Positions 45,200 to 55,031 of a DNA stretch of 64,000 bases are shown piece after piece. The translations under genes were made by a program, and so were the position numbers. This DNA comes from Hymenobacter cellulosilyticus (GTDB taxonomy: Bacteria > Bacteroidota > Bacteroidia > Cytophagales > Hymenobacteraceae). The notes below the pieces were generated by a model. It made no database searches. It was given only the letters and a program-made list of their open reading frames with translations, and was not told where the DNA came from. Positions within the stretch are counted from its first letter, which is position 1, and the number at the start of each line of letters is the position of its first letter. The DNA lies in NCBI RefSeq assembly GCF_022919215.1, contig NZ_CP095046.1, forward strand, positions 1,168,501-1,232,500. The letters run 5' to 3'.

Positions 45200-46675
45200 T
45201 TAGTAAGCCCGGGCAAAGTACACCCGGCGCTGACTCGGCTTGCCGGTCAGGATGCAGGTGCCTTCCTCGTCGGGCTCGTTTAGAGCCACGCAGCGGATGG
45301 TAGCCTTGGTTTCTTCTTTGATGCGCTCCTCGGTTTCGGTAGTGCCGTCCCAGTGTGCCACCACAAAGCCGCCTTCGCCTTCCAGAGCCTGCTTAAACTC
45401 CTCGTAGGTCTCGACGCGGGTCGTGTGGGTTTCGCGGAAGTGCAGGGCCCGCTGGTAGATGTTGGTCTGAATATCGGTCAGCAGCTGGTCCACGCTGTTC
45501 ACGATGTCGGCCAGCGGCAGGTTCATCTTCTCCTTGGTGTCGCGGCGGGCTACTTCCACGGTGCCGTTGTCCAGGTCGCGCATGCCCACGGCAATCCGCA
45601 CCGGCACGCCTTTGAGCTCCCACTCGGCAAACTTGAAGCCGGGGCGCTCCGTGTCCCGGTCATCAAACTTCACGCTGATGCCGCGCTCGGCCAGGCCCAG
45701 TTGCATGGGGCGGATACGCTCAGTCAGCTCTTCCAGTTGGCCCGTCTTGTAAATCGGCACAATGACCACCTGAATCGGGGCCAGCTTGGGCGGCAGCACC
45801 AGGCCTTCGTCGTCGGAGTGGCTCATGATCAGAGCCCCCATCAGGCGGGTGCTTACGCCCCAGGAAGTACCCCATACGTGCTCCAGCTGTCCTTCTTTGG
45901 TGGTAAACTGCACGTCAAACGCCTTGGCGAAGTTCTGCCCCAGGAAGTGGGAAGTACCAGCCTGCAAGGCTTTGCCGTCCTGCATCAAACCTTCGATGCA
46001 ATACGTGTCCAGAGCCCCGGCAAACCGCTCGTTCTCGGTCTTCACGCCTTTCACCACCGGCAGGGCCATCCATTCCTCGGCAAACTGCGCGTACACGTCC
46101 AGCATCTGCCGCGTTTCAGCCACCGCTTCTTCGGCCGTAGCGTGGGCTGTGTGGCCTTCCTGCCACAGAAACTCGGCCGTGCGCAAAAACAGACGGGTCC
46201 GCATTTCCCAGCGCACCACGTTAGCCCACTGATTAATCAGCAGGGGCAGGTCCCGGTAGCTCTGAATCCAGTTCTTGTAGGTGCTCCAGATAATAGCCTC
46301 CGAAGTCGGGCGCACGATCAGCTCTTCCTCCAGCTTAGCGTTGGGGTCCACGCGGAGCTTACCAGGCCGGTCGGGGTCGTTCTGCAGGCGGTAGTGAGTC
46401 ACGACGGCGCATTCCTTGGCAAATCCCTCCGCGTTTTTCTCCTCGGCCTCAAACAGGCTTTTGGGTACAAACAGCGGGAAATAGGCGTTCTGGTGGCCCG
46501 TACGCTTAAACATATCGTCGAGCTGGCGCTGCATCTTCTCCCAGATGGCGTACCCGTACGGTTTGATGACCATACAGCCGCGTACGGCCGAGTTCTCAGC
46601 CAGGCCGGCGCGCTTCACCAACTCATTGTACCACAGTGAATAATCTTCACTACGCTTTGGCAAACTTTTACTCAT
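45200..46675 (-). CDS. proS: Prolyl-tRNA synthetase (class II, eukaryote/archaeon-like short form)
   Basis: Charges tRNA-Pro. At 491 residues it is the ProS-type without the bacterial editing insertion. Motif 1: '[22 protein letters not shown]'. Motif 2: '[27 protein letters not shown]'. Motif 3: '[32 protein letters not shown]', followed by the anticodon-binding domain ('[11 protein letters not shown]', '[29 protein letters not shown]') and a C-terminal zinc-like region ending 'RRVYFARAY'. All three class II motifs are complete. Start 46675 gives '[20 protein letters not shown]', the standard N-terminus. Confidence 0.96.
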   Translation of the reverse strand: MSKSLPKRSEDYSLWYNELVKRAGLAENSAVRGCMVIKPYGYAIWEKMQRQLDDMFKRTGHQNAYFPLFVPKSLFEAEEKNAEGFAKECAVVTHYRLQNDPDRPGKLRVDPNAKLEEELIVRPTSEAIIWSTYKNWIQSYRDLPLLINQWANVVRWEMRTRLFLRTAEFLWQEGHTAHATAEEAVAETRQMLDVYAQFAEEWMALPVVKGVKTENERFAGALDTYCIEGLMQDGKALQAGTSHFLGQNFAKAFDVQFTTKEGQLEHVWGTSWGVSTRLMGALIMSHSDDEGLVLPPKLAPIQVVIVPIYKTGQLEELTERIRPMQLGLAERGISVKFDDRDTERPGFKFAEWELKGVPVRIAVGMRDLDNGTVEVARRDTKEKMNLPLADIVNSVDQLLTDIQTNIYQRALHFRETHTTRVETYEEFKQALEGEGGFVVAHWDGTTETEERIKEETKATIRCVALNEPDEEGTCILTGKPSQRRVYFARAY

Positions 46676-46870
46676 ATTCGAGGTATCTTTGGGTAAGAGA
46701 AATGGTTCCCAAATCTGGTATAAGATTTGTCCTAGGAAAAAGGCACCGTTTCGGCGCCAAATTACGTTATTAAACTGGAGCTCACCTCGCCAGTTCTTAT
46801 AAGTCAGGCAACCAATCCGAGGTTTCTCTACTCTGTTCCTTGCAAGGTCTACTTTTCAGCGTCAGCAGCC

Positions 46871-48270
46871 ATGAAATCAATCTTTAACACTGTTTTGCCC
46901 GCCATGGCCCTGCTCACGCTGGGTGGCTGTGCAAGCACCTCGGCTCTTACCTCTACGGAGAGCGACGGGGTTTATTATTCCTCGAAAGACCGCACCACCT
47001 ACAACGAGCCTACCCGCTCGACGGCGTCGGTTCAGGATGACGCTTCGGCGGGCAGCACAGCTGCTGATGCCGAAACCAATCCGGATTATGCCAGCTCTGG
47101 CAGCTCATCATCGAAAAGCGGGGGCTCGGAGTATTACGACGAAGATTACAGCTACTCGGCCCGTATCCGGCGTTTTCACCAGCCTGCCTACCGCAGCTTT
47201 AGCTATGGCTACTACGACCCCTTCTATGCTGATCCCTTCTGGTATGGCGGCAGCGCCTACTCATACTACGGTGGCGGCTGGGGCCCGAGCTACTACGGTG
47301 GCTACGACCCATTCTATAGCCCCTATTACGGCTATGGCAACACGGCCATAATCATCAATGTTGGCTTTGGTCGCCCTTACTATAACCCCTGGCGCTATGG
47401 CTACGGCGGCTATGGCTATGGTTATGGCTACGGCGGTTACGGAATGGGCTACTATGACGGCTACCGCAACGGCCTCTACAGCGGCTATGGTAACTACTAC
47501 GGCGGAACGGTAGGTACTACCCGAAACGTGCGTTATGGACCCCGCACGGGACGTAGCCTGGAAGCTACCGCCAGTAGTCGGCCATCAACTGAAACCAATT
47601 CGGGCCGGGGCCGCACCCGCGAAGGTGGCATTGCCAACTCTGAGGGTGGCCTGAACACAACGGGCAGTGCCGCTGGCACTAACCCGCGCTGAACGGCAGG
47701 TCGCGTGAGCGGACCACCGGCAACCCTATCGGCGGCGTTTCGTCCTCATCGGACATCCGGGCTACGGAAAGCACGGGCCGCGGCCGCGAAGGCAGTGAGC
47801 AAGTGCAGCGCCGTAATGCAGCTGTCTTCACCGACGAAAACGGCAGCCGGGTAGAAACCCGCAGTGCAGAAACGCTGGATCAGCCCCGCACTACCGACAA
47901 TGGTCGTCGCTGGCGCGTAGTGGAAAATACCGGCAACGGGCAGCCGGCTACGACTCCTGCTTACCCCAACTACTCGGAACAGCGCCGCAGCCGCAGCCGT
48001 GAGGTCTACGGCGGTCAGCAGGACAACAGTGGCCAGCAAGCAGCCGAACAGCCAACGCGCCGGCAGCGCTCCTCGGAGAGCACGCAGCAGTCGACCCGGA
48101 CGTACGAAGCGCCACAGCGGACGTACGAGGCCCCGCAGCGAACCTATGAAGCACCACAGCGTTCGTATGAGCCTTCGCGCAGCTCTTCCCCGTCGATGGG
48201 CGGAGGTAGCAGCGGTGGCGGTGGCGGTGGTGGCCGTAGCAGCGGCGGCGGCCGTGGCCGCGGCGAGTAA
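46871..48270 (+). CDS. Tyr/Gly-rich lipoprotein with C-terminal 7-residue repeats, one frameshift
   Basis: The signal peptide ends in a lipobox-like 'LLTLGGC'. Residues ~110-210 are a low-complexity Tyr/Gly region (runs such as YGGYGYGYGYGGYGMGYY, 'YYDPFYADPFWYGG'). The frame then stops at 47692. The next frame continues 'LNGRSRERTTGNPIGG', through a Ser/Arg/Gln-rich stretch, and ends in three tandem 7-residue repeats (TYEAPQR) and a Gly/Ser/Arg tail (SGGGRGRGE). Restoring one C to the C3 run at 47683-47685 makes one protein of about 466 residues. Similar proteins are found in many Bacteroidota (some labelled 'vitellogenin II'), with unknown role; a surface or matrix role is possible. Divergent from proS. 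Confidence 0.65.
48100..48180 (+). repeat. Tandem 21-base coding repeat
   Basis: Three in-frame copies at 48100-48120, 48121-48141 and 48142-48162 encode TYEAPQR, plus a partial fourth (SYEPSR). The copies differ at third positions, so expansion is not recent. Confidence 0.75.
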
Positions 48271-48332
48271 ATTAGCTATTAGGAAATCTTATTGTGGCCG
48301 GCCGCTGGTCGGCCACCTTTCTTTCCAATCCC

Positions 48333-49858
48333 ATGAAAAACCTGAAATATTTGCTAGCCATGGCCTTTATGGGTCAGGCCAGCTACGGCTTTGCCCAATA
48401 TGAAGTAGATGCTCTCCGGTTTTCTCAGACGCAGTTTGGGGGTACGGCCCGTTCCCTGGGTATTGGGGCGCCAACGTGGCTGTAGGAGCCGACTTAGGTA
48501 ATCTGGCAACTAATCCTGCCGGTTTGGGTATGTATCAGCGCTCTGAGTTTAGCTTTTCGCCCGGCTTGGGCTTGGGCAATACCGAGAGCAGGGCTTTTGG
48601 CACTACCACTAGTGATGCGCGTAACAGCCTGCATATCGGTAGCCTAGGGGCTGCGTTCGTAAACCGGCGCCCGGACAGTGACGAGAATCCCTGGCGCAAC
48701 GGAACGTTTGCTATTGGCCTGACTCGCACCAACGATTTTAACGAGAGCTTCCGCTACCGCGGCAATCCCTCCCGGGAGCAGGATATCTTTCAGCGCCTGA
48801 GCACCGACCGGCGGCAGGACCTCGACGACTTGGCCTTCAATACCTACCTTACGGAGGAAGATGCCCAAGGAATCTATGTACCCGAGGACTATAAGAACTC
48901 GCGGGGGCGGTTGACGCAGGAAGAGACAGTACTTACTACCGGCTCTCAAACGCAGTTTGACTTTGGCTACGGTGCCAGCTACAAAGACCGGCTTTACATC
49001 GGTGGTGCCATCGGCATAGTAAGCACCCGCTTCAACTCGACCAGTACCTTGAAGGCTACCGACCCGGCCACCGACCCAGCGGGTACGTTGGGCTCTTCCT
49101 TTGGGTCGTTGAGCTACCGTGAAACGCTGGAAACCAGGGGTACGGGCATCAATGCTCGGATTGGAGCCATCTACCGGGTCAACGACGCACTCCGCGTTGG
49201 GGCTTCGGTTCAGACTCCTACCTATATGAAGCTGTCAGAATCCTACGGGGTTAGAATGGACGTGGTATACGACCAGGCTATTACGGTGGGTGGCAAAACC
49301 ATGACTTCGGCCAGTGACTCGCCTGACCCGGGCGAATTTACTTACGCGTTGACCACGCCCTTCCGGGCCTCGAGTGGTATAGCAGCCGTTATTGGCAAGC
49401 ATGGCTTTATCAGCGGGGATGTAGAGTACGTGAACTACAGTAATGCTCGACTCAGCAACGCTGATGAAACGGAAGATTATAATGCCGGGTATCCCGTATC
49501 GAATCCAACGTCTGCCCCGCCTTTTGACTTTACTACGAACAACGACCAGATTCGCCAACTGTACAAGTCGACGGTGAACGTGCGGGTTGGTGGAGAGCTG
49601 CGGGCGGACATCTTCCGTTTGCGTGCCGGCTATGCCCGCTATGGAGACCCCTACAAGAACAGTGAGTTTGACCGTACCCAGAACTATTTCACGGCCGGTG
49701 CTGGCCTGCGGCAAAATAACTTCTTCGTGGACGTAGCTGGGGTATACAGCACCAGTAAGCGGTTCTACAGCCCTTACGTGCTGGAAAGCAACACGCCAGT
49801 TGTCAGCGTGGATGGCAACCGCTACACCACCACCGTTACAGCAGGCTGGACATTTTAA
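48333..49858 (+). CDS. FadL/OmpP1-like outer-membrane transport protein, one frameshift
   Basis: Signal peptide (start 48333, cleavage after YGFA/Q). 'ALRFSQTQFGGTARSLGIGGANVAVGADLGNLATNPAGLGM' (split for reading: F-G-G-T-A-R-S-L-G and N-P-A-G) is the N-terminal plug signature of OmpP1/FadL/TodX porins, which carry hydrophobic substrates across the outer membrane. The rest has the strand pattern of a 14-stranded barrel, with 'RIGAIYRVNDALRVGASVQTP', ending 'YTTTVTAGWTF' (terminal Phe). One G is missing from the G4 run at 48465-48468. Restored length 508 residues. It follows the Tyr/Gly-rich lipoprotein by 62 bases and ends at a strong terminator. Confidence 0.82.
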
Positions 49859-49870
49859 GCCCCGTAGCAC

Positions 49871-49916
49871 AAACAAAAACGGCGCCCCGGTTTATTCCGG
49901 GGCGCCGTTTTTGTTT
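49871..49916. terminator. Perfect 20-base hairpin, bidirectional terminator
   Basis: The arms 49871-49890 and 49897-49916 are exact reverse complements around a 6-base TTTATT loop, with A-rich and T-rich ends. It separates convergent genes. Confidence 0.95.
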
Positions 49917-49928
49917 GTGGAAGCCTAC

Positions 49929-50879
49929 CTATTTTGCAATGCGGACCTGCAGATCCAGAGTAGGGATGGGGGTTTGCCGGATTTCCAGCACCGTCAGCAA
50001 GCCGTACTTGCCGTCGGCCGTAAGAAAGGCGAAAAGCTGGTTTTTGGCCAAAGCACCCGTATTAGTGATGGCAGTGCCCCGCTCGTAAATACTCGCAAAG
50101 CTTTGCGCGGAAATGGAGGAGGCAAAGCCTCCCTGGTCTGCTGCGGCTACTTGGCGGAGCCGCGTGATACGCGGGTTTTTTCGCCAAATACTGTCAAGCT
50201 TTACAGCCTTATCTACCAAGGTGGCAATGCTGGGCTTGCCGTCGGCGGTGGGCACATACACCAAGTCGATAAGCTGCTGGGCATTGGGTTTTAGGCGGAC
50301 GGTGAAGCCTGGGAGCGGCAGCCCCGACGACAAAGCCAGGAAGCTGCGGCTAGTGCTGTTGCGGGGCTCCTGCAGCCGCACCGAGTAGCGGTGATAGGCC
50401 AGCAGAGAGTCGTTGTTGCGCAAGGTCAGGCGCAGGCCGCGGCTGGAGCTGCGATTCTGCGTATCGAATGCCTCAAACTTCCACTGCTCATTCCCCGATG
50501 TGGTGCGGGTGTTGAAGGTAAACTGGTAAGCTAATTCCTTTTTCTTGGTCAGAGTAGTGTCGAGATACACTAGCTCCGGCTCTGGAAAATTGTTGGGGTT
50601 GTAGTTCGAAAGAGGATCGGGGTAAACAATGGGGTTTTTGCGGGGCGAATACGCCACGGTAATGAGCAGACGCCGTAGCGTACTGTCGCCGGTGGCCTCC
50701 GCGTATAGCTTTGTGGTGAGCGTATCGCCCGGAGTGGTGGCCACACGGTTGGCACTGATGTAGCGGCTACTGCCTACCAGGTTCAGGTAGGGGTTAGGGC
50801 TATTGCTCGAATCAGGGGCGCAGGCTGAGGCTAGTAAACCGGCAGCAACCGAGGCAAGAAGGGGAAGGCGGTGACGCAT
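49929..50879 (-). CDS. Uncharacterised lipoprotein
   Basis: With the start at 50879 there is a signal peptide with a lipobox-like 'LLASAC'; the earlier start at 50957 would place 26 residues in front. The mature part (~300 residues) begins with a Ser/Asn/Pro-rich spacer and has beta-rich sequence with short conserved-looking pieces ('LRRLLITVAYSPRKNPIVYPDP', 'YQFTFNTRTTSGNEQWKFEAFD', 'NQLFAFLTADGKYGLLTVLEI'). I recognise no domain; a FAS1-like or Ig-like fold cannot be excluded. Single gene. Confidence 0.55.
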   Translation of the reverse strand: MRHRLPLLASVAAGLLASACAPDSSNSPNPYLNLVGSSRYISANRVATTPGDTLTTKLYAEATGDSTLRRLLITVAYSPRKNPIVYPDPLSNYNPNNFPEPELVYLDTTLTKKKELAYQFTFNTRTTSGNEQWKFEAFDTQNRSSSRGLRLTLRNNDSLLAYHRYSVRLQEPRNSTSRSFLALSSGLPLPGFTVRLKPNAQQLIDLVYVPTADGKPSIATLVDKAVKLDSIWRKNPRITRLRQVAAADQGGFASSISAQSFASIYERGTAITNTGALAKNQLFAFLTADGKYGLLTVLEIRQTPIPTLDLQVRIAK

Positions 50880-51123
50880 AGGGCGCAAAGGTCGGAAGTG
50901 GGCGGCGAAGTTGGGCCGGAACCCCGGCAAAGAAACCGGATTCCTATAACGCACCAAGGGCCCGATTCATGCCCGGCTGCTTATAAAGAAGTGCGGCGGC
51001 TGTAACACCCACAGATTTTCAGGTCGGGTGGCGCAACCCCAGCCGGGTAATGTTGACTTTACAGCCACTCTTTCGTGCGTAACTTGCCGAACCTACCTTC
51101 GGCCGTTCACTTTACTTGCTTCT

Positions 51124-53346
51124 ATGAATTTTCGCTTTCTCGGACTGGCTTTCTTTCTTTCAGCAGTTAGTCCCGTAGTATTGCCCGCTTCGGCTCCCGT
51201 GGCCGTAGCCCAGCAAAAACAGAATATCACCCTCGAAGACATCTGGGCCAAAGGCACGTTTCAGGCCCGCTCGGTGCCGGGTTTCAACTGGATGCGGGAC
51301 GGCCGCTACTACTCCTCGCTCGACAACGGCGACCTGGTGCAGCACGACGTGACGACCGGCAAAGCCGTGCAAACCCTCGTGGCCGGCCAGGACCTGAAAG
51401 TGGCCGGCAGCAGCCAGCCTCTGCCGGTAGAAGGCTACTCCTTCAACTCTGACGAGAAGAAAATTCTGTTCTGGACGGCCGAAGAGCCCATTTACCGGCG
51501 CAGCTCCCGGGCCAACTTTTTCGTGTACGACCGGGCCAGCAAGCAGCTGGTGCCCCTGAGCGCCGGCGGCAAGCAGAGCTACGCCACCTTCTCGCCCGAT
51601 GGCAAGCGCGTGGCGTTTGTGCGCGACAATAACCTGTTTGTGACCGACCTGGCCACGATGCAGGAGGAAGCCGTGACCACCGACGGCGTGCAGAACAAGA
51701 TTATCAACGGCTCGACCGACTGGGTGTACGAGGAGGAGTTTGAGTTTGCTCAGGCCTTTTTCTGGTCGCCCGACTCACGGCAGCTGGCTTTCTACACCTT
51801 CGACGAAAGTCAGGTGCCCGAGTACAACATGCAGGTGTGGGGCGAGCTGTATCCGCAGGACTACCGCTACAAATACCCCAAGGCCGGCGAAAAGAACTCG
51901 GTAGTTAGCATCTCGGTACACGATGTGGCCGCCGGCAAGACCACCAAGATGGACGTGGGCCCCGAGTCCAACCAGTACATTCCGCGCATCATCTGGACCG
52001 AAACACCCAATCTGCTCAGCATCCGCCGCCTCAACCGCCTGCAGAACAAGTTGGAAGTGCTGCACGCCGACGCGAATAGCGGCAAAAGCCAGGTAGTACT
52101 AACCGATGAGGACAAGGCCTACGTAGAGGTAAACGACGACCTGCGCTACCTCGCCGACGGCAAGCAGTTCCTGTTTAGCAGCGAAAAGGACGGCTACCGC
52201 CACCTCTACCTGTATGACATGAAGGGCAAGCTGGTACGCCAGCTCACCAAGGGTAACTGGGAAATCACCAGCATCGACGCCTTCGACGAGGACAAGGGCC
52301 TGGTGTACTACTCCAGCACCGAGGCCTCGCCGCTGCAGCGGCAGCTTTACCGCATCAACCTAAAGGGCAGCGGAAAAACTCGCCTGAGCGAAGCCGCCCA
52401 CGGCAACAACACGGTGAATATCAGCCCCGACTGCAAGTATTACCTCAACTACTTCTCGGCGGCCGGCGAGCCTACTACGGTGAGTTTGCGCAATGGCAAA
52501 GACGGCAAGCTGGTAAAAGTGCTGGAAGACAACGCCAAGCTGCGGCAGACCCTGAGCCAGTACAACCTGGGCAAGCTGGAATTTATCAGCTTCAAAACCT
52601 CGGAAGGCATAACGCTCAATGGCTCGATGCTGAAGCCGGCCAACTTTGATGCTACCAAGAAATACCCGGTGCTGATGTACGTGTATGGCGGCCCCGGCTC
52701 CCAAACCGTGAAAGATGATGTCGGCGGCGGCATTGCCCTGACCAACTACCTCTGGCACCAGCTGCTGGCCGAGCAAGGCTACATCATCGTGTCGGTGGAC
52801 AACCGCGGCACGGGCGCGCGCGGTGCCGAGTTTAAGAAGAGCACCTATGCCAACCTGGGCAAGCTCGAAACCATTGACCAAGGCGAAAGCGCCAAGTATC
52901 TGGGCACGCTGCCCTACGTGGACAAGGCCCGCATTGGCATCTGGGGCTGGAGCTTCGGGGGCTACATGACGGCCCTGGCAATGACCAAAAACGCCGACCT
53001 TTTCAAGATGGCTATTTCCGTGGCTCCGGTTACCAACTGGCGCTATTACGACTCCGTCTACACCGAGCGGTTTTTGAAAACGCCCCAGGAAAACCCCGCG
53101 GGCTACGACGACAACTCGCCCGTGCAGTTTGCCCAGCAGCTCAAGGGCAAGTACCTGCTGGTGCACGGCACCGGCGACGACAACGTGCACTTCCAGAACT
53201 CCACAGCCTGGGTTGATGCCATGGTAAAAGCCAACAAGGATTTCCAGTCGTTATACTACCCCAACCGCAACCACGGCATTTACGGCGGCAACACCCGGCT
53301 GCACTTATACCGGCAAATGACTGATTTCGTGCTGAAAAACCTGTAA
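51124..53346 (+). CDS. Dipeptidyl peptidase IV (S9B family)
   Basis: A secreted serine exopeptidase that removes X-Pro or X-Ala dipeptides from peptide N-termini. About 740 residues. Signal peptide (cleavage near VAVA/Q). The N-terminal eight-bladed propeller includes 'DWVYEEEFEFAQAFFWSPD' with the double Glu (Glu203/204) that holds the substrate N-terminus. The C-terminal hydrolase has Ser610 in 'GWSFGG', the Asp685/Asp686 pair in 'HGTGDDNVHF', and His717 in 'NRNHGI'. The oxyanion-hole region 'VYGGPGSQTV' is also present. Start 51124 is preferred over 51028. In an amino-acid-using bacterium it likely feeds the peptide-uptake chain, together with the permease and GDH seen elsewhere in the window. 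Confidence 0.93.
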   Translation: MNFRFLGLAFFLSAVSPVVLPASAPVAVAQQKQNITLEDIWAKGTFQARSVPGFNWMRDGRYYSSLDNGDLVQHDVTTGKAVQTLVAGQDLKVAGSSQPLPVEGYSFNSDEKKILFWTAEEPIYRRSSRANFFVYDRASKQLVPLSAGGKQSYATFSPDGKRVAFVRDNNLFVTDLATMQEEAVTTDGVQNKIINGSTDWVYEEEFEFAQAFFWSPDSRQLAFYTFDESQVPEYNMQVWGELYPQDYRYKYPKAGEKNSVVSISVHDVAAGKTTKMDVGPESNQYIPRIIWTETPNLLSIRRLNRLQNKLEVLHADANSGKSQVVLTDEDKAYVEVNDDLRYLADGKQFLFSSEKDGYRHLYLYDMKGKLVRQLTKGNWEITSIDAFDEDKGLVYYSSTEASPLQRQLYRINLKGSGKTRLSEAAHGNNTVNISPDCKYYLNYFSAAGEPTTVSLRNGKDGKLVKVLEDNAKLRQTLSQYNLGKLEFISFKTSEGITLNGSMLKPANFDATKKYPVLMYVYGGPGSQTVKDDVGGGIALTNYLWHQLLAEQGYIIVSVDNRGTGARGAEFKKSTYANLGKLETIDQGESAKYLGTLPYVDKARIGIWGWSFGGYMTALAMTKNADLFKMAISVAPVTNWRYYDSVYTERFLKTPQENPAGYDDNSPVQFAQQLKGKYLLVHGTGDDNVHFQNSTAWVDAMVKANKDFQSLYYPNRNHGIYGGNTRLHLYRQMTDFVLKNL

Positions 53347-53432
53347 CTAGCCGGTGCTACGCACCGCTAACTCAGTCTTAGTACAAGAAAATGCTGCCAG
53401 GCGGCGTTTCTTTCGGATAGTTTTCGCGTAGA

Positions 53433-54944
53433 ATGACCTTTATGCGCACGCTCCGAATGAAACGCCGCCTACTTTTTTATAGTCTCTCCCTTCTCGCCGC
53501 CACTAGCTGCCAGCGCGAAAAGCCGGTTCAATCGGAAGCTTCCACACCTGTAGAAACCGCCCCGGCCCTGGCCGACTCCCTGCCCGAAACGCCCGCTTCC
53601 GGCGCCGTCAGCAGCCGCTCCTGGCACCAGTTGGCCCGTCGTACTTCCCGCAGTGCCCCGCTGGTAGTGTACCGGCAAGGCGTGTTGCGGGCTCCCGGCG
53701 GCACCGATACTACCGCTCTGCCGCCCTCCGAAGCCCGCCTGCATGATCTTACGTTGAAGGCCAGTGAGTACTTTAAAATTGACCCCACCCAGCCCGCCGA
53801 GGTGCACGGGCGGGAGGGCACGGTTGTGCGCATTCCAGCCGGAGCACTGGTAGATAACAGCAACCGGACGGCCGCCAACCCGGTGTGGGTGGAAATGAAG
53901 GAGTGCTACAGCGTAGCCGACATGCTGCTCTCGAACCTGACCACGGTGACGCCCGACGGTGAGCTGTTGGAATCGGGGGGATTGTGCTGGTGCGGGCCTC
54001 GGCCAATGGGCAGCAGCTGCGGCTGGCGCCCGGGCAGGCCTTTCAGCTCGAGATGCCCGGTCCGGCCTCGCGGCGCAAGGAACTCAAGCTGTTTTACGGC
54101 CAGGGAGGCCGGGGACAGCAGCCCGTGCGCTGGGTAGCCGCCGGCCCCGCTGCCGACCTGCCGCCACCGGCTCCCGTGGCCAATACCGCCGACCAGATGC
54201 CAACCTACGGCAACGGCCCGGCCGACATCAATAAGCTGGTGCGTTACCCGCAAACGGCCATTGAGAACAAAACGGAGGGCATTGTCTACGCCTCGTTTAT
54301 GGTCGACGAGCAGGGTAGGGTAGAGGCTCCGAGCATCGTGCGCGGCATTGGCGGCGGCTGCGACGAGGAAGTGCTGCGCGTGCTGCGCCAGACCTCGGGC
54401 ATTGGTCGCCGGCCCGGAGCGGCGGGCAGCTGGTGAAAGTGAAGATGATGCTGCCCATTCGTTTCTCTTTTCACGAGGGCCTAGCTAATTCAACCGACAA
54501 CGCCGTAGCCTCGGCCGATACTGCGGTGCCCACGCCTGCTTTGCTGGCTTCTGAGGATGGTGAGCCAGAATCGTCGGAGTCGTCCTCATCCGACCGGCGC
54601 GTGTATACCTGCACCCGCCTGGGCTGGCTCAACGCCGACAAGCCCGTGGCCATGGGGCAGTCCGTTGATTTTACGGTACCCGTCGATGTGGAGCCGGGCA
54701 CCAGCATCCGGTTGGTACTAGAAGGCAGCACGGCCATTGCCGAAGCGCAGCCCCAGGCCGACGGGTATGCTTTTCAAGGAATTCCCGGGGGCGCAAAGTG
54801 CTGCTCATTGGCACGCAGTACCGCAACGGCACGCCTTTCCTGGCCATGCGCCACACCGTGACGGGGCAAACTAGCTCAGAGCAATTGGTATTTCAGGAAA
54901 CTACCCTGGAGGATTTGGAGCGGGCCCTGGAGAAAATTCGGTAA
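53433..54944 (+). CDS. Lipoprotein with ZU5-like and TonB C-terminal domains, three frameshifts
   Basis: Signal peptide with lipobox 'LLAATSC' (start 53433; 53442 or 53457 equally possible). The first domain has the Bacteroidota ZU5-like pattern: 'VVRIPAGALVDNSN', 'WVEMKECYSVADMLLSNLTTVTPDGELLESGG' and 'VRASANGQQLRLAPGQAF'. The second has the TonB-like C-terminal pattern: 'YPQTAIENKTEGIVYASFMVDEQGRVEAP', 'DEEVLRVLRQTSGHWSPARSGG' and 'VKMMLPIRFSF'. A third region of about 160 residues ends 'EDLERALEKIR'. Missing bases: G6 at 53975-53980, G3 at 54397-54399 and G5 at 54787-54791. Reconstructed length about 504. The domain order suggests peptidoglycan- or receptor-interacting roles, but unlike TonB no transmembrane helix is present. 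Confidence 0.65.
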
Positions 54945-55031
54945 CTCGGCTCTGCATACGCTCTTTCTCCCACCCATTGGGCGCTGGTTCTTGCTTACAA
55001 GCACAGGACTGGCGCTGTTGTCCCTTTTTAC

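Noticed and set aside
45353..46639. 428-codon frame antisense to proS
   Set aside because: Shadow of a fully conserved proS; no motifs.
46684..46691. TATCTTTG as a promoter for the Tyr/Gly-rich gene
   Set aside because: It lies at the start of proS on the other strand, about 180 bases from the gene, with no -33 element.
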